Shown: positions 45,920 through 54,903, numbered from the stretch's first letter. The stretch is DNA of 64,000 bases from an uncultured Fodinibius sp. (GCA_913057775.1 CAJXOG010000009.1:1-64000); one strand, 5' to 3'. Notes: generated by a model not told the origin, from the letters alone. Numbers and translations are program-made.

Positions 45920-46555
45920 TTACACCGTTAGTTTTTGTTCTTCATAAAGTCGCGTACCTTCTTCAAAAATGAAGGCTACCAATAGCACAGCCAAACCGGC
46001 CAGTCCAAGCTCCCACGCAATTGGCGGCCAAAAAAGAGAGATACTTTCCGGAAGTTGGATCTGGTTGATCATCAGATACGAGAGCCATCCAATACCATAC
46101 TTATAGGGAACGGCAAGCAACATTAAATAGCCGATGATCTTCAGGTTTTTGGAGTTTTGGTTATTCCATGGCTCTTCGCGTCGCAAGCTTCGTAGTATGC
46201 GTCCGAGAAGGGTAAGTCCGTAAAGAATAATCCCATCGAGACCGATCGTCATTATAGAAGCCAGATAGTAGCTCCACTTGTTTTGGAGCTCGATATCCTC
46301 AAAGCTGGCATTCGTTTCTAGAATGGAACTGTTAAAAATGTTTGCTGTATCACTGTTGGTAATAATTTCTCCAAAGTCATAGATATAAATTCGAGCAGGT
46401 AATTCAAGGAAATGTAGATCACCAATAAAAATATCAGCTATAAATAATAGCGACCCGCCTAAAATTGAAATGAAATAAATACCCCAGGCAAGCAGAGCAA
46501 AAAAGTACAGAAAACCGGCGATACTCCCATCATTTTTGAACCAATTCCAAGCCAT
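45920..46555 (-). CDS. DUF2975-like membrane protein (first copy)
   Basis: The 211-residue protein leads the operon. It has four helices and the signature LRSLRREEPWNNQNSKNLKIIG, then the tail EGTRLYEEQKLTV. The extracellular loop between helices 1 and 2 is about 60 residues. Paralogue number three in the tandem; all four end in an [E/Q]-[Q/L]-[K/D]-L-T-[V/I] terminus. Promoter/operator sequences lie immediately upstream. Confidence 0.8.
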   Translation of the reverse strand: MAWNWFKNDGSIAGFLYFFALLAWGIYFISILGGSLLFIADIFIGDLHFLELPARIYIYDFGEIITNSDTANIFNSSILETNASFEDIELQNKWSYYLASIMTIGLDGIILYGLTLLGRILRSLRREEPWNNQNSKNLKIIGYLMLLAVPYKYGIGWLSYLMINQIQLPESISLFWPPIAWELGLAGLAVLLVAFIFEEGTRLYEEQKLTV

Positions 46556-46606
46556 ATCTTTAAATTATTTCTTGATGTTCACTAAGAAATAACAAGAAAT
46601 TTTACC

Positions 46607-46652
46607 GATAAGCAATCAATTTTTATTGATAAACAATAAATAGTTATTGTTT
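46607..46652. promoter_or_regulatory. Nested palindromes upstream of the DUF2975 operon (candidate operator)
   Basis: A 9-bp perfect inverted repeat AAACAATAA/TTATTGTTT with spacer ATAG spans 46631-46652. A second, ATCAAT/ATTGAT with spacer TTTT, spans 46615-46630. The 10-mer GATAARCAAT occurs directly at 46607-46616 and 46628-46637, 21 bp apart, two helical turns. This is what a dimeric HTH regulator would need. The first gene begins 52 bases away. Confidence 0.6.
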
Positions 46653-46676
46653 TATGGTAAATAATATCTGGTTGGG

Positions 46677-46721
46677 ATAAAAAAGAAAACCCGATAGGAT
46701 TACAAAAATCCTATCGGGTTT
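46677..46721 (-). terminator. Terminator of the AMP nucleosidase gene
   Basis: A perfect 15-bp stem (46687-46701 with 46707-46721, loop ACAAA) on the reverse strand is followed by a U-rich tail TTTTCTTTTTT. It lies 23 bases after amn and insulates it from the DUF2975 operon. Confidence 0.93.
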
Positions 46722-46744
46722 AAGGGCAAACTTTTGTTTTCTAC

Positions 46745-47932
46745 TTAGTCGTCGTCGGGACCACCCATCAGCGGTTCGTTCATAGCACGTATGCTGGCAT
46801 TGGGCAATCCCTCGGGATAGGTTTCTTTGCACATATTGAGGACTTCCACGGCCATCTCAACGTGAAGCTGCTTAGAGTCTTCATAAAACTCCTGGGCGTC
46901 ACTGCTAAGCTTTGGTTGGCCGTGCAGGGGCTTATCGCTGACACAGAGCATGGTGGCATTAGGAATACGATAGCGATAGCCGTTGGTGGCTACCGTGGCT
47001 GATTCCATATCCACGGCAATACTGCGGCTCATATGAATTTGTTCTACTGTTCGACGCTTGATGAATTCCCAATTTCGGTTCGCAGTCGTAAAGATAGTGC
47101 CCATGCGGTGATTGCGGTTATATTTATCCAGCACTTCTTTGAGAAAGACATTCATCAAGTAGTTGGGCGTAATGGGAATATTAAGCGGAAGGATATTATC
47201 CAAAACACCATCATTGCGCATAAATCCCGTTGCAAGCACGAAATCGCCAATATCCTGGTGGTTTCGCAGTCCACCACAATGGCCTACCATAATCATGGCA
47301 TCGGGTCGAAGAACGGCTACGTGATCCGTAATAGTTTTAGCATTTGAGGGTCCTACGCCAATATTAATAAGTGTGACCCCCTTATTGTTATCGAGCTTAT
47401 GATGATAGGCAGGCATTTGAACGCCTTCCCGAGCTGGGGTAACGCAATCAGGAAACATTTCTTGAAAAACATCTACGTGCATGTCGTAGTTTGTAAAGAG
47501 AATATAGCGCTGAAAATCTTCGGGATCAGTGCCGGTATAATGCTCAAGTCGATTAAGTGAAATTTCTATCCGTTCGGGACTAAATAGGAATAGCTTTTTT
47601 TGTGTAATATCCCAGTCATCTTCATCGGTGTTATCCAGCAGGTCGGGATCATTAAGCGGCAAGCGTTCACGCGAGGGAATGATCTTGATAACTGCTCCTT
47701 TTTCGCCCAGCTTTTTAAGCTCGCGCAGCAAATACCATCGAAAAGCTTCGGGCTTGGCCATTTCTCCTGTAATAATAGGATTGTGTTTGGACCACGATCG
47801 CTTGACCAGTAATTTGGGATATTCACCGTTTTCATAAATATTCTCCATCGCATCGCAGGCATCAACCATGCGCTCGTGGAGTTCTTCTTGAGAATTTACT
47901 TCTTCTGTTTCAAATTCAAATCGATCAGACAT
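46745..47932 (-). CDS. amn: AMP nucleosidase
   Basis: Amn hydrolyses AMP to adenine and ribose 5-phosphate. N-terminal Amn-specific domain is followed by the phosphorylase-type catalytic domain with GVGPSNAKTITDHVAVLRP near 195, MVGHCGGLRNHQDIGD near 216 and the metal/phosphate residue set in AVDMESATVATNGY near 305. At 395 residues it is shorter than E. coli Amn (484) but the catalytic parts are intact. It is divergent from the Nudix gene with only 21 bases between starts. Confidence 0.93.
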   Translation of the reverse strand: MSDRFEFETEEVNSQEELHERMVDACDAMENIYENGEYPKLLVKRSWSKHNPIITGEMAKPEAFRWYLLRELKKLGEKGAVIKIIPSRERLPLNDPDLLDNTDEDDWDITQKKLFLFSPERIEISLNRLEHYTGTDPEDFQRYILFTNYDMHVDVFQEMFPDCVTPAREGVQMPAYHHKLDNNKGVTLINIGVGPSNAKTITDHVAVLRPDAMIMVGHCGGLRNHQDIGDFVLATGFMRNDGVLDNILPLNIPITPNYLMNVFLKEVLDKYNRNHRMGTIFTTANRNWEFIKRRTVEQIHMSRSIAVDMESATVATNGYRYRIPNATMLCVSDKPLHGQPKLSSDAQEFYEDSKQLHVEMAVEVLNMCKETYPEGLPNASIRAMNEPLMGGPDDD

Positions 47933-47953
47933 AAATCGTAACCTGTTAATCTT

Positions 47954-48532
47954 ATGAGTGAAAAATCATTCCAATTTACTATTGAACCGTGGTCGGTAGT
48001 CCATGAAAATAAGGAATATCATACACCAATTTTTAATCTTTTGCAGCGAAAAATGCGATTGGAAGCAAATGATGAGAAAAATGAGGGTGAATTTTATGTG
48101 CTGGATGCTCCTGAATGGGTTAATGTAATCCCTATAACAAAAAATGAGGAGGTAGTGTTGGTTGAACAGTATCGATATGGGATCGAGCAGCCAACGTTGG
48201 AAATTCCGGGTGGCATGGTTGACCCGGGAGAAAAGCCGTTAGAATCTATCAAGCGGGAGCTGGTCGAAGAAACCGGATATAATTCGGTGGAATGGAGCAG
48301 TTTGGGAAAAGTGAGTTCCAATCCTGCCATCATGACCAATTATACATTTTTGTATCTAGCTGAAGATTGTGAACTGATAACATCCGAAAAACCAACTGGA
48401 GACGAGCACGAACGCATTAATGTACATCTTTTACCGATGGATAAGTTTCTGGACTATGTGGCTGATGGGACCATTCATCATAGTATTATGGTGGCAGCCG
48501 TAGCGCGATTTTTATTGAAGAAAGAGCAATAA
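47954..48532 (+). CDS. Nudix hydrolase (ADP-ribose pyrophosphatase type)
   Basis: The 192-residue protein has the complete Nudix box GGMVDPGEKPLESIKRELVEE near 91, with a hydrophobic beta strand and ETGY after it. The upstream VLVEQYRYG pattern is typical for ADP-ribose/sugar-nucleotide pyrophosphatases. ADP-ribose cleavage would give AMP and ribose 5-phosphate; the neighbouring amn consumes AMP, suggesting linked nucleotide scavenging. Substrate remains inferred. The 21-base gap means its promoter likely lies within amn. Confidence 0.88.
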   Translation: MSEKSFQFTIEPWSVVHENKEYHTPIFNLLQRKMRLEANDEKNEGEFYVLDAPEWVNVIPITKNEEVVLVEQYRYGIEQPTLEIPGGMVDPGEKPLESIKRELVEETGYNSVEWSSLGKVSSNPAIMTNYTFLYLAEDCELITSEKPTGDEHERINVHLLPMDKFLDYVADGTIHHSIMVAAVARFLLKKEQ

Positions 48533-48582
48533 GCGAGAAGTTAAAAGAATTGTATTCTTGCTCTTTACTTTATGCTTCTCGC
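48533..48582. repeat. Nested hairpin after the Nudix gene
   Basis: The outer arm GCGAGAAG/CTTCTCGC (48533-48540 with 48575-48582) encloses AAGAAT/ATTCTT (loop TGT; 48545-48559). There is no U-run, so it is not a normal intrinsic terminator. It resembles short repeat elements found in intergenic DNA. The remaining stretch to 48760 shows no gene. Confidence 0.5.
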
Positions 48583-48760
48583 CCTTCATCTAATCTTCAA
48601 TTAATAGCCATACCTTCCGCCATCAAAAAGATTTATTGCAGTATGGGGCTGATCACTTTATTATAAAAGATGCAATAATCATTAGATACAGAACGAAAGT
48701 GACCAAAATTACGGTTAGTACATGCGTCGCTAATCATAAAATATCTTTACAGAAACAGAT

Positions 48761-49234
48761 ATGATTGATACAGGAACAGAAATTAATACTGATTTTACGC
48801 TCGATATCGTCGAGAATGGTGAAGAAAAAACCGTATCATTTGCCGAATTGTTAGATCGACCGACGATTGTATCGGTGTATATGCGCAATAATACATCGGG
48901 CTGTGACAAGCAGAATAAAAGCTTGGCTGAGCATGCCGATTGGTTTGACGAGCAGGGATACAATCTTATAGCCATCAGCAAAGACAGCTGCGGGTCACAT
49001 AAAAATTATGCCGAAAAGTTGGGTATAAACTATGTTCTGGCATCTGATCCTGAATATAAATTTGCTGAAGCAACCGATTCAATCGTAGAAAAAAATATGT
49101 TTGGCAATAAATTCAAGGCGCCAACACGTTCTGCTTATGTGATCGACACCGATGGCACCGTTAAAGCCCTTATTGAAAAAGTAAATACTAAAGATCATGC
49201 TTCCGAGTTGAAGGAAGTGATCAAGAATTTGTAG
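48761..49234 (+). CDS. Atypical peroxiredoxin of the BCP/PrxQ type
   Basis: The 157-residue thioredoxin-fold protein follows the PrxQ pattern: peroxidatic Cys48 in MRNNTSGCDKQ, then ISKDSCGSHKNYAEKLG and a C-terminal DTDGTVKALIEKV strand. The normal PxxxTPGC reads MRNNTSGC, so the Pro is lost. The usual second Cys five residues on is Asn; a Cys77 in DSCGS could be the resolving residue. It ends 12 bases before topA, so likely co-transcribed. Activity is plausible but not proven. Confidence 0.75.
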   Translation: MIDTGTEINTDFTLDIVENGEEKTVSFAELLDRPTIVSVYMRNNTSGCDKQNKSLAEHADWFDEQGYNLIAISKDSCGSHKNYAEKLGINYVLASDPEYKFAEATDSIVEKNMFGNKFKAPTRSAYVIDTDGTVKALIEKVNTKDHASELKEVIKNL

Positions 49235-49246
49235 AAACCGAGGTAT

Positions 49247-51793
49247 ATGAAGTCTCTTGTAATTGTAGAGTCACCCACAAAAATTAAAACACTCAAGAAG
49301 TATCTGCCCAAGGATTATACTATTGATTCGTCGATGGGACATATCCGTGATCTTCCCGCTAACGCCAAGGAAGTGCCAAAAAAGTTTAAGGGCGAAGAAT
49401 GGGCCAACCTGGGTGTAAATACTGATGAAGGATTTGAGCCATTATATGTTGTTCCACGCGGCAAAAAGAAGGTCATCAATCGCCTGAAGAAAGAGCTTAA
49501 AAATTCGGATGAACTTATTCTGGCAACGGATGAAGATCGGGAAGGTGAGGCCATCTCTTGGCATCTCACCGAGCTCTTGAATCCTGATGTGCCGGTTAAG
49601 CGTATGGTATTCCGCGAGATTACCGAGGAGGCAATTAAGGAAGCCCTTAATCATTTCCGTGATATCGATATGGATCTCGTAAATGCTCAGGAGGCTCGCA
49701 GAATTATTGACCGGCTGGCGGGATATACGATTTCCCCACTGCTCTGGAAGAAGATTGCACCCGGTCTTTCAGCGGGACGAGTGCAGTCGGTGGCTGTCCG
49801 ATTTTTGGTCGAGCGTGAGCGAGAACGCATGAAATTTCGTTCAGCACGCTATTGGGATTTGAAAGCACAGCTTCACAAGCAGGACGACAGCAATATATTT
49901 GAAGCTGATCTTACCCATCTGGATGGCAAGCGACTGGCTTCGGGTAAGGACTTTGATGAAAATACCGGGAAGCTCAAAAAGCCCAAGAAGGTTGTCTTGC
50001 TGGATGACAAGACTGCCGGTGAATTGCGTGACGATCTGGATAAGTCAAAGTGGGAAGTTTCTGAAGTCAAGAAAAATCGCCAGAAACGGAATCCTTCGGC
50101 TGCTTTTATTACCTCTACACTACAGCAGGAAGCCAACCGGAAACTGAACTTTTCGGCCAAGCGCACTATGGGTGTGGCACAGAAGCTTTACGAAAATGGA
50201 TATATTACTTACATGCGTACCGACTCTGCTCGTTTGTCGGGGCAAGCAATTAATGCCGCGCGTAATGCGGTGAAGAAGGAATACGGCGAAGAGTATTTGT
50301 TTGACCGGCCTAGAAATTACGGCGGTGGATCTAATGCGCAAGAAGCACACGAAGCTATTCGTCCGGCGGGCAGTTATTTTAGGAAGCCGGAAGAAGCAGG
50401 ACTAAGTGGTGATCAGTTCAGGTTGTATGATTTGATCTGGAAGCGAACCATAGCAACACAGATGGCGCAAGCAGAGCTCGAATTTACCAATGTGACGATC
50501 AAAGCGGAAGCTAACGGCAAAGTTGCTGAGTTTAAAAGCAGTGGGAAAACGATTGTCTTTCCCGGTTTCTTTAGAGCATATGTGGAAGGCAGTGACGATC
50601 CCGATGCAGCGCTCGAAAATCAGGAGAAGTTCTTGCCCGAACTGAGTGAAGGGGAAGAAGTGGTGGAAGAAGGTATTGAGCCCATATCCCACGAGACTAA
50701 ACCGCCGGCGCGATTTACGGAAGCTACACTTGTTAAAGAGCTTGAAAAGCGAGGCGTTGGACGTCCAAGTACGTATGCATCTATTATCAGTACCATCCAG
50801 AACCGGGGGTATTGTGAGGCCGATGGGAAAACGCTGGTGCCTACGTTTACGGCATTTGCAGTAACGGAATTACTTGAAGAAAATCTGCATGATGTAGTAG
50901 ACAGTGATTTTACATCAGAGATGGAAACGAAGCTGGATGAAATTGCCAGGGGCAAGTTAGATACCAAAGAGTATCTACAAACGTACTATAATGGTGAAAA
51001 GGGACTGAAGGCTAAAGTGAAGGAACAGGAAGATAAAATTGATCCCAAAGAAGCACGTCAGCTGGATCTGCCCATTCAGGACCTCGATGATATCCAGATT
51101 TTTGTAGGACGCTATGGCCCATATATCAAAAAGAAGGTGAAAGGAGAAGAGTTGACGACCTCGATTCCGGAAAGTTGGAAGCCAAGCGATATTACTGGAG
51201 AAAAACTGGAAGAGTTGATTAAGGCTGAAGAAGAGGGACCGAAGTCTATCGGTAATCATCCCGATACCGGAGAGCCAATTTTTGTACTGAATGGGCGATA
51301 CGGTCCCTATGTGCAAGTTGGGGAGCGTACGGAAGACAATAAGAAACCGGAGCGCGCTTCGCTTCTTAAAGATATGAAGCCCGAAGAGGTAGATGTGGAT
51401 TTAGCGCTGCGCTTGTTAGAGCTGCCCCGTCCGCTGGGGGAACATCCGGAAACCGGTGAGGTTGTTCGAGCCGGTGTAGGTCGTTATGGTCCTTTTGTGG
51501 TGCATGACGGAACCTTTGCTTCACTTCGCAAAAGTGATCACGTGCTGGATGTTGAGCTGGATCGTGCTCTTGAGCTTTTGGAGCAGAAAAAGAATAAGAA
51601 ATCGCGCAAAAGCAATGTTATCAAAGAGTTGGGGGATCATCCCGATAACGGAAAAAAAGTTCGGGTAATGACCGGCCGATACGGACCCTATATCAAGTAT
51701 GGTAAAACCAATATCAGCCTGCCTGATGATTTTGATCCCGAAGACGTAAATATGGATATTGCGGTGCAGCTTATTACTGAGAAAGGAAAGTAA
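49247..51793 (+). CDS. topA: DNA topoisomerase I
   Basis: Type IA topoisomerase relaxing negative supercoils. TOPRIM region has Glu8 (SLVIVESP) and TDEDREGEA (D95, D97, E99). Active Tyr322 is in ITYMRTDSARLS. The C-terminal third has no zinc ribbons but four repeats with GRYGP(Y/F) (near 625, 685, 745 and 805), the Toprim C-terminal repeat type. At 848 residues it is complete. Twelve bases after the peroxiredoxin gene. Confidence 0.97.
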   Translation: MKSLVIVESPTKIKTLKKYLPKDYTIDSSMGHIRDLPANAKEVPKKFKGEEWANLGVNTDEGFEPLYVVPRGKKKVINRLKKELKNSDELILATDEDREGEAISWHLTELLNPDVPVKRMVFREITEEAIKEALNHFRDIDMDLVNAQEARRIIDRLAGYTISPLLWKKIAPGLSAGRVQSVAVRFLVERERERMKFRSARYWDLKAQLHKQDDSNIFEADLTHLDGKRLASGKDFDENTGKLKKPKKVVLLDDKTAGELRDDLDKSKWEVSEVKKNRQKRNPSAAFITSTLQQEANRKLNFSAKRTMGVAQKLYENGYITYMRTDSARLSGQAINAARNAVKKEYGEEYLFDRPRNYGGGSNAQEAHEAIRPAGSYFRKPEEAGLSGDQFRLYDLIWKRTIATQMAQAELEFTNVTIKAEANGKVAEFKSSGKTIVFPGFFRAYVEGSDDPDAALENQEKFLPELSEGEEVVEEGIEPISHETKPPARFTEATLVKELEKRGVGRPSTYASIISTIQNRGYCEADGKTLVPTFTAFAVTELLEENLHDVVDSDFTSEMETKLDEIARGKLDTKEYLQTYYNGEKGLKAKVKEQEDKIDPKEARQLDLPIQDLDDIQIFVGRYGPYIKKKVKGEELTTSIPESWKPSDITGEKLEELIKAEEEGPKSIGNHPDTGEPIFVLNGRYGPYVQVGERTEDNKKPERASLLKDMKPEEVDVDLALRLLELPRPLGEHPETGEVVRAGVGRYGPFVVHDGTFASLRKSDHVLDVELDRALELLEQKKNKKSRKSNVIKELGDHPDNGKKVRVMTGRYGPYIKYGKTNISLPDDFDPEDVNMDIAVQLITEKGK

Positions 51794-51883
51794 GGTAGCA
51801 GACGAGGGTCGTGAAATGGCAAATTTGAAACGCGAGGCGTCTGCCATCTCACATTATTTAACTATTTAAACTATTTATCGAGT

Positions 51884-51952
51884 TTCGTGTCATGCTGAAT
51901 ATATTTCAGCTCCTTTTACAAGTAGATACTGAAACGAGTTCAGGATACACGA
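51884..51952. repeat. REP-like imperfect inverted repeat
   Basis: The left arm TTTCGTGTCATGCTGAATAT and the right arm with ACTGAAACGAGTTCAGGATA form an imperfect inverted repeat, with an 11-base centre TTTTACAAGTA. A second palindrome CGAATT/AATTCG follows (51950-51964). The motif TCATGCTGAA...TTCAGCAT-like is known as a family of short intergenic repeats in this phylum. The rest of 51794-52013 has no gene. Confidence 0.65.
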
Positions 51953-52013
51953 ATTAGAAATTCGCGTAAATTTAACATGACAATAAGGTTCCAGTTTTCT
52001 AACTTGAGGCGTC

Positions 52014-52583
52014 ATGGAAAAACAATCAGATACATATTTTAGCTATCCGCCGAATCTTCACGAACTGGATTTGGCAACGTTAGTTTCGATGTATCGCGAC
52101 CGGGGCATTCCCAAGAAAGCTAAACCCGGCGAATACTTTGCCTGCACGGTAACCAATAAGCTTATCAAGGAAGGGAAATGGTGGTTTGGCAGATATTACA
52201 GCCAACAGGCTTGGGATGATACGCTGAGTCGCGGATCGGAAGGCTTTCCACTTACCGAGGTTGAAATGAATGTTCTCGGGCTTGTTTATGCTGCGGATGA
52301 AGAAGCGCCACGCCGGAATTATGTGGAGCAAAATTGTGGGGCCGTAAGCAAGCTTGCCTATATGATTGTTAATGATTTGAAAGAGTTTGGTTTCTTATCG
52401 TTGGATGACCATGATCGGCTGCTTATTACTCCCCGTGGGGAAAAGGCGCTGCAAGGTATAGCCAAGCAAATTTACGGGAAAAAGTTCAAATCCGATATGC
52501 TTAAAGTTGAGCAGGGTGAAATTACCAATCCCAAGATTGAACGTGCGCCAAAGGAAGACAGCGAACAGGCCAATCTTTTTTAG
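52014..52583 (+). CDS. Conserved hypothetical protein with possible winged-helix region
   Basis: The 189-residue soluble protein has no signal peptide. An N-terminal segment includes PKKAKPGEYFACTVTNKLI and KWWFGRYYSQQAWDDTL. The central part (about 85-155) has helix-turn-helix-like spacing LAYMIVNDLKEFGFL followed by the turn LLITPRGEKALQGI, suggestive of a wing. The C-terminus is acidic and disordered. I do not know a named family, and the winged-helix idea is weak. Monocistronic. Confidence 0.5.
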   Translation: MEKQSDTYFSYPPNLHELDLATLVSMYRDRGIPKKAKPGEYFACTVTNKLIKEGKWWFGRYYSQQAWDDTLSRGSEGFPLTEVEMNVLGLVYAADEEAPRRNYVEQNCGAVSKLAYMIVNDLKEFGFLSLDDHDRLLITPRGEKALQGIAKQIYGKKFKSDMLKVEQGEITNPKIERAPKEDSEQANLF

Positions 52584-52620
52584 GGATAAGTTTATCTGCC
52601 TTTTAATTGAGGAGAATAAG

Positions 52621-53403
52621 TTAATCTACTCGTCGAGCTCGTACTCCAAAATCAACGTTATCCTTAGTCCACTTCAGCCAGCGATCTTGTTTGGCCAACG
52701 TAGAATCCTGGAAAAATATGGTGGAATCGTTCCAAGTGGTCATTACCTCTGAACTTTGTGTCCATATCTTTACTCTTCGCCTTGGTATTTCGGTGCGCCA
52801 CTTTTTACCTGTAACAGGATCGGTGTAAAGCAGGCGAACGGTAATATTGCGAGAAAGTTTTTCCAGTGGACTCAGTTTAATGCTGCGATAATCGGTTTCG
52901 CCATTTTTTTGTAGATCAGGAACCCCATCACTAAGCATAACAATCGAAACAGGTCGTAATATTAGGTTTTTGGAGCGAATAGTTTCGGCAATCTGTTCAA
53001 AGAACGCATTGAAATCGGTAAGATCATTTTGCTTCTTTTTTGGAAAGTATTCCCGCAGTTTAGCTTCGATTTCATCCACCGATTTATTTTCAAATACGTG
53101 TATGGGGTAGAACGATTTGGGTTGGCCGGGTTCTGCACCGCCAATAGAGCTCACAAAAAGTTCATTTGGCTTTTCGAGCTCTCCCAGTCCGTTTAAGTGA
53201 GCATAAATATAGTTGGCCATAAAGCTGATTGATTCATCGTAGTGTCCGCTATTTACGTAGGAGCCACTTACATCTACGCCAATAAATAGTGATAATCGAG
53301 GATTCGGTTCACCTTCAATGCTGCAACCCGAAAAGGTCACTGCTAAGACTATGAAAGCGAAAAATAAGCTCTTCTTATTTTTGAAATATGTATTCATAAT
53401 CAA
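52621..53403 (-). CDS. VWA-domain lipoprotein
   Basis: The 260-residue protein has a lipobox TFSGC at about Cys27. A von Willebrand A domain follows with full MIDAS: GVDVSGSYVNSG (DxSxS) near 43, Thr in DLTDFNAFFEQI near 130 and Asp in VMLSDGVPD near 160. The fold binds Mg2+ and a ligand protein. It ends in a charged Arg-rich tail. Two bases follow the membrane protein gene upstream, so the two are coupled. Ligand unknown. Confidence 0.8.
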   Translation of the reverse strand: MIMNTYFKNKKSLFFAFIVLAVTFSGCSIEGEPNPRLSLFIGVDVSGSYVNSGHYDESISFMANYIYAHLNGLGELEKPNELFVSSIGGAEPGQPKSFYPIHVFENKSVDEIEAKLREYFPKKKQNDLTDFNAFFEQIAETIRSKNLILRPVSIVMLSDGVPDLQKNGETDYRSIKLSPLEKLSRNITVRLLYTDPVTGKKWRTEIPRRRVKIWTQSSEVMTTWNDSTIFFQDSTLAKQDRWLKWTKDNVDFGVRARRVD

Positions 53404-53405
53404 AA

Positions 53406-54635
53406 TTAATTTGAAGAAGCGGATGTTTTCAGTTCTTCGCTTTTTTTAGAGATGGTTTCGATAAGTACATTACTTGGTTTGATGTCATCAAGCTTCTTAA
53501 AGGGCAGTTCAAAAAGGTGTGTGCCGCTAACTAAAAGGGTCAGAAAGTTGATTCCCGCTGCAATAATTTGAAGGGGTGGCAGCATAAAGGCAGCCAGAAG
53601 TTCTTCTCCCTTCTCCTGTACCCAGTCGGCATCATCTTTCAATTGTTGCATAAATCCTCTGGAGAAATCCCACGAACCCTTATCTTTCTTAGATTTTTTC
53701 TTAGTGGATGCTTTGATTTCAATACCTTCGCCTTGGATGATTGACATAATCGTAGGTGTGCCGTACGCGGCAAACAGAAACCATGATAGGCTTCGAATCC
53801 CAAACCACATAAATGCTGATACAGCAAGTATACCCAGCATACTAATTTGAAAGTTTTCGGCGTAAATGGAGAACCAAGGCACCAGGGCATCTACAAATTC
53901 GCGATACAGGAATACGACTTCTACGAATAGGACAATAATTTCAATGGCACCAATACCAAGAATCTGAGAAATATCTTTTTCTTTTACGGAATCTACAAAG
54001 GTGGAAAGTACGGCATAACTACCCAGTACGATAAAAAACAGAAAAGTAAAAAGCGGGATGCGTACCATTGTTACTGATAACTGCTCACCCGTAATGTTCG
54101 ACATGGTATCAAGTACGAGCGGTGTGGTTACGTAGGTAAAGATGATGGTTTCAACCAATACCCAGAACAGTGTTAGAAATACAGCAATCCAGGGCACTTT
54201 TGAGCCCACTACCTTTTGCGTGGCTTTGCCCAGCATTTGAAAAGGCATTAGTATAATGGATTGGATTAACGACCATATTCCCAACATAAGCGTTTTCAAC
54301 AATCCAAGCAGTGCAACAACCAAATAAAAGAAAAAGCGGATAATTCCACCCCAAAATGAAACGATAGCTTTCCCTAAATCCCACCAAGTGATGAAAAGGG
54401 TGATGACATAACTTTTTCTGTTATGCCGAAATATTGCGGTCAATAATGCCGGAACAGTAATCCAGCATCCCAAAATAAAGGCAAAGGCCGGAAGTAGTAG
54501 GAATAACCGTTTGGCGGCCATTAAGATAACCGGATCGCTGGCGGCCCAAGTGAACTCAATAAGTGCACCTTGAAATAGTGCGGGAAAGAGCAACAGATAC
54601 AATAAAAATTTAGTAAATCCCGAATCATTAACCAT
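53406..54635 (-). CDS. Large multi-pass membrane protein paired with the VWA lipoprotein
   Basis: The 409-residue protein has about eight membrane helices: residues 8-26, 40-65, 75-140 (two or three), 150-175, 190-215, 230-255 and 265-300. The C-terminal third is soluble and charged (KKKSKKDKGS), then a final hydrophobic piece. No motif recognised. The 2-base gap to the VWA gene and shared strand argue for one complex; inner-membrane platform plus periplasmic or outer-membrane VWA protein is inference. Confidence 0.55.
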   Translation of the reverse strand: MVNDSGFTKFLLYLLLFPALFQGALIEFTWAASDPVILMAAKRLFLLLPAFAFILGCWITVPALLTAIFRHNRKSYVITLFITWWDLGKAIVSFWGGIIRFFFYLVVALLGLLKTLMLGIWSLIQSIILMPFQMLGKATQKVVGSKVPWIAVFLTLFWVLVETIIFTYVTTPLVLDTMSNITGEQLSVTMVRIPLFTFLFFIVLGSYAVLSTFVDSVKEKDISQILGIGAIEIIVLFVEVVFLYREFVDALVPWFSIYAENFQISMLGILAVSAFMWFGIRSLSWFLFAAYGTPTIMSIIQGEGIEIKASTKKKSKKDKGSWDFSRGFMQQLKDDADWVQEKGEELLAAFMLPPLQIIAAGINFLTLLVSGTHLFELPFKKLDDIKPSNVLIETISKKSEELKTSASSN

Positions 54636-54903
54636 AATACCCCTAATTTTATCGGAAGTTAGAGATTCTTTGCTTTTTAGAGATACTGGGAAAAATTGTT
54701 CCCATATATCTTACGGGTATCAATAAGAGGAGAGTAATATGCTTTTGTTACAAGAAGGGAGTTGCAGTAGCCTCGAAATTGATCACTATAGCTATCTATA
54801 ATATGGAGTGAAGCAGGATAAAATTCCTATTTATAATAAAAATTTGGCGGAGTTAGAAAAGCTAAGATAAATTTCGCCCTTTTATTGGGCTAGGATTGGT
54901 TTT

